A stretch of DNA of 8,663 nt from an uncultured Clostridium sp. Its GTDB lineage: Bacteria; Bacillota; Clostridia; UBA1212; UBA1255. Shown in pieces: positions 5,596 to 8,663 of the stretch; positions within the stretch are counted from its first letter, which is position 1, and each line of letters opens with the position of its first letter. Below the pieces are notes generated by a model, which made no database searches, was not told the DNA's origin, and was given only the letters and a program-made list of their open reading frames with translations. Location: the NCBI GenBank assembly GCA_900555605.1, contig USLW01000066.1:1-8663 (forward strand). Reading direction: 5' to 3'. The position numbers and the translations under genes are program-made.

Positions 5596-5608
5596 CTAAA
5601 AAATTGCG

Positions 5609-5641
5609 CAGCCCGTAGATTCGCACTGAATCTGCGGGCTG
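5609..5641. terminator. Hairpin after the AlkZ-related gene
   Basis: CAGCCCGTAGATTC and GAATCTGCGGGCTG form a 14-bp stem with one G-T pair and a 5-base loop, starting 14 bases after the stop. No T-run follows on the plus strand, but TTTTTT follows closely on the minus strand. It probably ends or protects the operon transcript and may work better in the reverse direction. Confidence 0.55.
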
Positions 5642-5793
5642 TCTACATATCAGCAGCCATTTTTTATGGAATGATCTTCATGTCTCAATTTTAATTCTCC
5701 CAATTTCCCACCTTAAATTCAGCCTTTTCTCCACTCTGGAATTTACTCTGGGAATTTACGATCCGAAATTTTTGATAAGTTTCAATAAAAGTA
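5642..5793. other. AT-rich intergenic stretch with short tandem repeat
   Basis: No gene is supported here. The only structure I see is an imperfect tandem repeat, ACTCTGGAATTT (5733-5744) followed by ACTCTGGGAATTT (5745-5757). A minus-strand ORF crossing it has no convincing start or family. Confidence 0.4.
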
Positions 5794-5831
5794 CAAAAAG
5801 AAAAAGCCGCATCAGCGGCTTTTTCTTTTTG
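5794..5831. terminator. Strong bidirectional intrinsic terminator
   Basis: A perfect 17-bp stem (CAAAAAGAAAAAGCCGC paired with its complement) closes a 4-base loop, ATCA. It is flanked by A- and T-rich arms, so it can end transcription both ways. It lies about 100 bases downstream of the minus-strand gene ending at 5931 and is the likely end of that transcript. Confidence 0.8.
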
Positions 5832-5865
5832 GCAAAGGACTATAAAAAAGATATTTTCGGCATTT

Positions 5866-5907
5866 TGGCGATGAGATTCGAATTCTCGCGCTGAACGAAA
5901 CATCACC
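5866..5907 (-). other. tRNA-like fragment (acceptor and T-arm-like sequence)
   Basis: On the minus strand GGTGATG (5907-5901) can pair with CATCGCC (5873-5867), like an acceptor stem with one wobble, followed by A. Between them is AGAATTCGAATCTC, which carries the TTCGAAT T-loop signature, but its 5-bp T-stem does not pair properly. D and anticodon arms are absent. It looks like a deleted or decayed tRNA gene. It shares TTCGAATCTCA with the intact tRNA-Ser at the end of the window. Chance similarity cannot be excluded. Confidence 0.35.
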
Positions 5908-5930
5908 AAAAAGCCGGATGATTCATCGGT

Positions 5931-6365
5931 TTATAAGAACTTTCTTATATCTAAGGCCAATTGACCTTCAAGGTTTATCAACCTTTTGGTAATGTCCTTA
6001 GACTTCTCATCGGCTGCAGCATATTGATTCAGATATTTATTCAGCGATTTGACGCCCATATTGCAGCCATCTGTTATCAAATCGGCAATGGTGTGATCGG
6101 TTTCGTTCATTTGCAGCTTCATTTCAGTTTTTATATTTGCCATCTGTTCTGCCATAAAGTTTGGGTCTTTGCCCTCATCTTCATATTGCCCAAGCAATTG
6201 TTGAAGCTCCTTGTCAAGCTTATCGTGTTCATCCTTGCAAGCGTTCAGCAGTTGCTGCAAATCGGAGTTTTTTACACGATCCAAAACGTCGTCTATAGAC
6301 TTAACGCCCATTTTGATGCCGGCATCGCATTCCCGCAAAAGTTTTATGGTATCTGGTTCTATCAT
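5931..6365 (-). CDS. All-helical protein with two MGVKS repeats, possibly ferritin-like (DUF2383-like)
   Basis: A 144-residue, charged, predicted all-alpha cytoplasmic protein with no signal peptide. The first helix carries CDAGIKMGVKSIDDVL (MGVKS at 19-23). An equivalent segment, DGCNMGVKSLNKYL, is at residues 100-113 (MGVKS at 103-107), each preceded by a Cys (13 and 101). This suggests an internally duplicated helical hairpin. An ExxH (E88, H91) and an EH pair (46-47) fit a four-helix ferritin-like fold of the DUF2383/PA2169 type, but this is a fold-level guess. AAGGAGG lies 7 bases before the ATG at 6365. A strong terminator follows at 5794-5831. A promoter at 6540-6568 and a 42-codon leader ORF lie upstream. 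Confidence 0.75.
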   Translation of the reverse strand: MIEPDTIKLLRECDAGIKMGVKSIDDVLDRVKNSDLQQLLNACKDEHDKLDKELQQLLGQYEDEGKDPNFMAEQMANIKTEMKLQMNETDHTIADLITDGCNMGVKSLNKYLNQYAAADEKSKDITKRLINLEGQLALDIRKFL

Positions 6366-6394
6366 AATACATCCTCCTTTTTAGGTAGCATGTG

Positions 6395-6523
6395 CTATTT
6401 TTCAGCATCAATACATCTTTCGTTCAAAAAAATGAACACAAGGCTCCCAAGCACTCTTGAATGTGCGTATAATTTTAGACACAGGGGTTCAGATTTCCCC
6501 GTTTTATTGTTTTCGGTTGTCAT
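6395..6523 (-). CDS. Candidate 42-residue leader ORF
   Basis: A minus-strand ORF starting MTTENNKTGKSEPLCLKLYA and ending LNERCIDAEK, with TAG at 6397-6395. It lies between a good minus-strand promoter (6540-6568) and the ribosome binding site of the 144-residue gene, 29 bases before that gene's ATG. The middle, HSRVLGSLVFIFL, is hydrophobic. There is no clear ribosome binding site in front of the ATG and no family is recognised. It could be a small membrane-associated peptide, a translated leader, or chance. Confidence 0.3.
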   Translation of the reverse strand: MTTENNKTGKSEPLCLKLYAHSRVLGSLVFIFLNERCIDAEK

Positions 6524-6539
6524 TTTAAGCTTTTTGATT

Positions 6540-6568
6540 TATGTATCCAAACCCAATGCGTCTGTCAA
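6540..6568 (-). promoter_or_regulatory. Minus-strand promoter for the helical-protein gene
   Basis: On the minus strand TTGACA (6568-6563), a 17-base spacer and TACATA (6545-6540). The start would be near 6533, giving a leader of about 170 bases that includes the 42-codon ORF. A palindrome TAGCA-TG-TGCTA (6386-6397) lies just upstream of the ribosome binding site. Confidence 0.55.
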
Positions 6569-6608
6569 TACCCCTAAAAACTGCATAAAATCAGGGAAAA
6601 TAACAAAA

Positions 6609-6653
6609 ACACCATTGATGTCCAACCCTAAGGGGTTCAGAAGTCAATGGTGT
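6609..6653 (-). terminator. Intrinsic terminator of the DUF3788-DUF3795 gene
   Basis: Outer stem ACACCATTGA (6609-6618) with TCAATGGTGT (6644-6653), and an inner stem AACCC/GGGTT (6624-6628, 6633-6637). On the minus strand it is followed by TTTTTGTTATTTT. It begins 15 bases after the TAA of the gene ending at 6669. Confidence 0.8.
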
Positions 6654-6668
6654 CTTCAAGTGGTGTTG

Positions 6669-7448
6669 TTATTTTTGTTTATCCAACCAAAAGTTGCTGT
6701 AATAAGGCATAACGGCCCGTGTAATGTCATCTGCTGAAATTCCTAAATTGCACCTTGCTGGGTCAAAATCATGAGAGTTTATTTTGCACGTAAAGCATTC
6801 ATTGCATTCAAAACAATTGTTACACCCTTTTTCCTGCAAACAAATTTTTTCAGGACATTCATCTTTGCCCTTTTTATAACATCCGGCACAGATCATATTT
6901 GTATAATCAACACGTTCTTCATCTTCGGAATGATAACATATCCAATCTTTTTCATGAAAATCTATGTTTCCTCGAACACCTTCATTATTTTTTGCATATA
7001 ACAAGCACAGATCACATCTTTGTCCGCATTGCCCAAACTCTGCTTTTGCAGTATTTATCTTTCTGTTTGGTTTTTTCTTTATTTTAAGCAATTCAATTAT
7101 TTCATTTAAGTGAGTACTGTCTTCTATATCGATAAACATCCATTTTCCATCATGAAATGTGTGGCTGTTATCATAATAATTGCAGATAAAATCAGAGAAC
7201 TGTCCTCTGTTTTCATCAAAAACGGCTCTTTCAGCTTTCCCAAAAATTATCAGAGCATTGAAACAATTTTCTTTTATGCACAGCGATACAAGAGTTTTCC
7301 CGCTTCTGCGAAACTTTAATACTTCTTTACCATCCCATAATTCATCCATGCTATAATTTACGCGAACGAAGCGAATTAGATCGATAAACGAATTAAATGA
7401 ATTCCCCAATTTATTTTTGAATTTTGAGGGATCTGTATATATACCCAT
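6669..7448 (-). CDS. DUF3788-DUF3795 fusion protein, Cys-rich C-terminal half
   Basis: A 259-residue protein with no signal peptide. Residues 1 to about 128 are DUF3788-like: MGIYTDPSKF, LWDGKEVLKFRRSGKTLVSL and DGKWMFIDIEDSTHLNEIIE, ending KIKKKPNRK. From about 135 a DUF3795-type domain starts, FGQCGQRCDLCLLY. It contains 14 cysteines (141, 145, 148, 171, 187, 190, 198, 203, 209, 212, 215, 218, 221, 233), many as CxxC, suggesting several metal sites. No biochemical role is established for either domain. The start is secure: AAGGAGGAG is 3 bases before the ATG. The gene has its own promoter at 7522-7550 and a terminator at 6609-6653, so it is monocistronic. DUF3795 also appears, broken, at 3712-3837. 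Confidence 0.85.
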   Translation of the reverse strand: MGIYTDPSKFKNKLGNSFNSFIDLIRFVRVNYSMDELWDGKEVLKFRRSGKTLVSLCIKENCFNALIIFGKAERAVFDENRGQFSDFICNYYDNSHTFHDGKWMFIDIEDSTHLNEIIELLKIKKKPNRKINTAKAEFGQCGQRCDLCLLYAKNNEGVRGNIDFHEKDWICYHSEDEERVDYTNMICAGCYKKGKDECPEKICLQEKGCNNCFECNECFTCKINSHDFDPARCNLGISADDITRAVMPYYSNFWLDKQK

Positions 7449-7484
7449 TTTCTCCTCCTTAAGGCATCACTTTCGATAAAAATG

Positions 7485-7497
7485 TACAAAATTTGTA
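7485..7497. promoter_or_regulatory. 13-bp palindrome in the leader of the DUF3788 gene
   Basis: TACAAA-A-TTTGTA lies downstream of the -10 box at 7522-7527 and 36 bases before the start codon. Its position suits a repressor site, but the binding protein is unknown and AT-rich chance symmetry is possible. Confidence 0.3.
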
Positions 7498-7521
7498 ATA
7501 TATCCTCCGGTTGTTTAAAAT

Positions 7522-7550
7522 ATTTTAACATATTAAACATTCCTTGTCAA
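7522..7550 (-). promoter_or_regulatory. Promoter of the DUF3788-DUF3795 gene
   Basis: On the minus strand TTGACA (7550-7545), a 17-base spacer and TAAAAT (7527-7522), with an extended TG motif before the -10. The start would be near 7515, giving a leader of about 65 bases. Confidence 0.8.
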
Positions 7551-7879
7551 CTTTAATTGATAAAGAACAATAAGAACCTTGGTATGAATTTAGGGCAGGC
7601 AAAAAGATAAAAAACTGACAAACATCTTGCGTGAGTTTGTCGATTTTTCGGTCGACAGATCGGACGCCGCTGAGCTTCCGAATCCGTTGGTTTCCGGAAA
7701 AATCGGATTTTTCACAGAAGCGTAACATAAAAAGCTCCCGAAAAACATATCTTTGTGAGATGTGGCTCCATGCGACAAAAAGGCTTTTTCACTGAAGTTT
7801 TGATTCTGCACTGTCCGTACCGCAAACCGGAAGCTTTTTTGGGCATCTAAAATATCAATGTACTATGGAATAAATATTT
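7551..7879. other. Intergenic stretch rich in short inverted repeats, no gene supported
   Basis: Several small palindromes are stacked here: TGTCGA/TCGACA (7638-7657), GAAAAATC-G-GATTTTTC (7697-7713), AAAAAG-G-CTTTTT (7777-7789), and an imperfect ACATATC/GAGATGT hairpin near 7746-7764. Minus-strand ORFs of 67-73 codons cross it but have low-complexity, unrecognised products and no good ribosome binding site. It lies downstream of the XRE remnant and upstream of the DUF3788 promoter. Confidence 0.4.
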
Positions 7880-8147
7880 TTACCAAATACTCTTTCCGTC
7901 AACGAGTAAGATATTCTTTATATTTTCGTTTATTTCATTTTCGGTCAATCCTTGCTGAATCAACGGATGGATCAGGTAAGACTCTCCGGTTTCACATAGT
8001 TAAGGACACATATTCCTATAGATGTGAAACCCCACGCTCCCATTTTGAAACGCTTTGCGGAGTGATCCCTAAATACTTCGCAACATCCTCTTGTGTAAGG
8101 TTTTTCAAAATACGGTACTTCTTTAGGTTTTCCTGCAAAAATAACAT
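7880..8147 (-). pseudogene. XRE-family HTH regulator interrupted by a 44-bp inverted-repeat insert
   Basis: The first part (8147-8016, 43 codons) reads MLFLQENLKKYRILKNLTQE then DVAKYLGITPQSVSKWERG. This is a complete XRE/Cro-type HTH of the kind that usually continues ESYPDI. Here the frame instead ends VSHL and TAG. Past the insert, another minus-strand frame (7999-7880) resumes as GESYLIHPLIQQGLTENEIN and ends LVDGKSIW with TAA. WERG and GESY can be rejoined by removing about 46 bases, which matches the +1 frame difference. The original protein would have been about 75 residues. Promoter and ribosome binding site (GGAGG, 10 bases before the ATG) are intact, so a 43-residue HTH-only peptide may still be made. 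What the C-terminal part belonged to is unclear. Confidence 0.7.
7988..8031. repeat. 44-bp inverted-repeat insert in the XRE gene
   Basis: GGTTTCACAT (7988-7997) and ATGTGAAACC (8022-8031) are perfect 10-bp inverted repeats around 24 AT-rich bases. The element sits exactly where the conserved WERGESY segment of the HTH protein is broken. It has no coding capacity and no clear target duplication. It could be a very short palindromic element or the footprint of an excision. Confidence 0.55.
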
Positions 8148-8198
8148 AATATAACGCCCTCCAGATGATTTCTTGCGGTTTTTCCCCCGTTTAATAAA

Positions 8199-8226
8199 AT
8201 TATACCATGAGCATTTATAAATTCAA
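8199..8226 (-). promoter_or_regulatory. Promoter of the XRE gene
   Basis: On the minus strand TTGAAT (8226-8221), a 16-base spacer and TATAAT (8204-8199), with TG before the -10. It overlaps the end of a small upstream ORF and starts transcription about 45 bases before the ATG at 8147. Confidence 0.7.
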
Positions 8227-8289
8227 TGGCGCAATCGTTGTCTCAAACTCAACCGTAGCCATTCCCACCTCTTCGATGGGAGATAACAT
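8215..8289 (-). CDS. Candidate 24-residue small ORF
   Basis: An ATG at 8289 preceded by AAGGGG five bases upstream opens an ORF reading MLSPIEEVGMATVEFETTIA and ending PLNL with TAA. The frame is open further up to a TTG at 8325, which would give 36 residues. An extended -10 box (TGCTATACT, near 8334-8342) is upstream. No family is recognised. It may be a gene fragment or a small leader for the XRE unit. Confidence 0.3.
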   Translation of the reverse strand: MLSPIEEVGMATVEFETTIAPLNL

Positions 8290-8365
8290 GTCAACCCCTT
8301 CATAAAATTCCGTTTTGTTGCTCAATTGCAGTCAGTATAGCACATTATTGGGAGAACATCATGTG

Positions 8366-8411
8366 CAAAAAGAAAACGACAAACTCTTTATCAAGTTTTG
8401 TCGTTTTCTTG
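8366..8411 (-). terminator. Hairpin terminator (minus strand)
   Basis: AAGAAAACGACAAACT (8370-8385) pairs with AGTTTTGTCGTTTTCTT (8394-8410) with one bulged base. On the minus strand the stem is followed directly by TTTTTG. It is the second terminator downstream of the tRNA-Ser, which suggests a separate short transcript between the two. Confidence 0.6.
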
Positions 8412-8419
8412 TCCGAGTG

Positions 8420-8468
8420 GCTGGATTCCCCCAGCGGGGACGAAATCGCTTTGCACTTTTGTCCCCGC
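8420..8468 (-). other. Structured stretch, possible small RNA
   Basis: GCGGGGAC (8434-8441) and GTCCCCGC (8461-8468) form a perfect 8-bp GC-rich stem. GCTGG/CCAGC (8420-8424, 8431-8435) overlaps it by two bases, so the two hairpins would compete. It lies between two minus-strand terminators. No clear promoter or known RNA family is recognised. Confidence 0.3.
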
Positions 8469-8521
8469 ATTGCGTCGATCAAATAAAAATAGACCGCTGA
8501 TCCTGTTATCTCTAAATAGAA

Positions 8522-8553
8522 AAAGAGAAACAACATATGTTGTTTCTCTTTTG
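8522..8553 (-). terminator. Terminator of tRNA-Ser, perfect 32-bp palindrome
   Basis: AAAAGAGAAACAACAT is followed directly by its complement, so 16 bp on each side are perfectly symmetric. It touches the CCA end of the tRNA gene. The T-rich 3' arm supports intrinsic termination of the minus-strand transcript. Confidence 0.75.
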
Positions 8554-8640
8554 GCGGAGACGGTGAGATTCGAACTCACGTGCCGTTGCCGGCAAACTGA
8601 TTTCGAGTCAGCCCCGTTATGACCACTTCGATACGTCTCC
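8553..8640 (-). tRNA. tRNA-Ser (anticodon CGA)
   Basis: All tRNA parts can be drawn on the minus strand. The acceptor stem is GGAGACG/CGTCTCC with discriminator G and an encoded CCA at 8555-8553. The anticodon stem GCTGA/TCAGT closes the loop CTCGAAA with anticodon CGA (8605-8603), reading UCG codons. A long variable arm, TGCCG-GCAA-CGGCA, is typical of serine tRNAs. The T-arm is GTGAG-TTCGAAT-CTCAC. A terminator palindrome follows immediately. The promoter would be beyond the right end of the window. Nothing in the structure suggests a pseudogene. Confidence 0.97.
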
Positions 8641-8663
8641 GTATATGTTATCTCACAAGCGTG

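Noticed and set aside
5691..5909. Minus-strand open frame of 72 codons
   Set aside because: It crosses the tRNA-like fragment and a strong terminator; its start region (SAREFESH) is the kind of artefact produced by reading through tRNA sequence.
5961..6737. Plus-strand open frame of 258 codons
   Set aside because: It runs antisense to the well-supported 144-residue gene and into the DUF3788-DUF3795 gene, with hydrophobic low-quality sequence and no ribosome binding site.
7858..8154. Plus-strand open frame of 98 codons
   Set aside because: It is antisense to the XRE gene remnant, whose minus-strand HTH motif, promoter and ribosome binding site are much stronger evidence.
8408..8435. Plus-strand tRNA-Ser-like D-arm (GTCCGAGTGGCTGGA)
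   Set aside because: No matching acceptor, anticodon or T-arm follows; the region is better explained by GC-rich hairpins.
8315..8622. Overlapping ORFs of 61-74 codons on both strands near the tRNA
   Set aside because: They run through terminators, hairpins and the tRNA gene itself and have no good starts.
5866..8640. Integrative element bounded by the tRNA-like fragment and tRNA-Ser as att sites
   Set aside because: The shared sequence is only 11 bases of the common T-arm and there is no integrase or mobility gene between them.

Overview
The window is 8.66 kb of bacterial chromosome, most likely from a gut-type member of the Clostridia (Bacillota). The reasons are the AT-rich extended -10 promoters, strong AGGAGG ribosome binding sites, and families common in that class: a TIGR04076 protein, WYL regulators, DUF6273, an AlkZ-related protein, DUF3788/DUF3795, and a tRNA-Ser with encoded CCA. 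No phage structural gene, transposase, integrase or CRISPR array is visible.

Left part (1-1400): the 3' end of an M20 metallopeptidase gene is followed by a strong promoter with a perfect TTAG/CTAA palindrome resembling a DtxR-family metal-regulator site. This promoter drives a small heavy-metal-associated (GMxCxxC) protein. A TIGR04076 gene converges on it from the minus strand.

Region 1400-2160 has no intact large gene but is not empty. It holds a decayed minus-strand transcription unit: promoter, hairpin with a T-run (possible attenuator), a 36-codon ORF, then the tail of a small CDCPAC-motif protein broken across reading frames. Its promoter diverges from that of the next operon.

Region 2117-5641 is one plus-strand operon with a consensus promoter: an excisionase-type HTH protein overlapping a WYL-domain regulator, a PhnB-like VOC protein, a DUF3795-derived mini-ORF, a zinc-ribbon/DUF6273 protein, and an AlkZ-related (DNA-glycosylase-like) protein. 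Three of the six cistrons are damaged. The VOC gene carries a perfect 10-bp tandem duplication, the DUF3795 gene is truncated and seems joined to another protein's C-terminus, and the AlkZ-related gene is split by a frameshift plus a stop. I read this as a regulator-controlled detoxification/repair cassette whose two regulators are intact while its effectors decay.

Region 5650-7550 holds two minus-strand genes, each with its own regulatory signals: a helical protein with an internally repeated MGVKS motif, and a DUF3788-DUF3795 fusion with 14 cysteines in its C-terminal half. A short tRNA-like fragment lies beside a strong terminator.

Region 7550-8663 ends with a minus-strand tRNA-Ser(CGA) and its palindromic terminator. 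Beyond these lie a structured intergenic stretch, a 24-codon candidate ORF, and an XRE-type HTH gene with intact promoter and ribosome binding site. Its characteristic WERGESY segment is interrupted by a 44-bp inverted-repeat insert. Gene decay by small insertions recurs across the window and is its most striking feature. I see no complete novel system.
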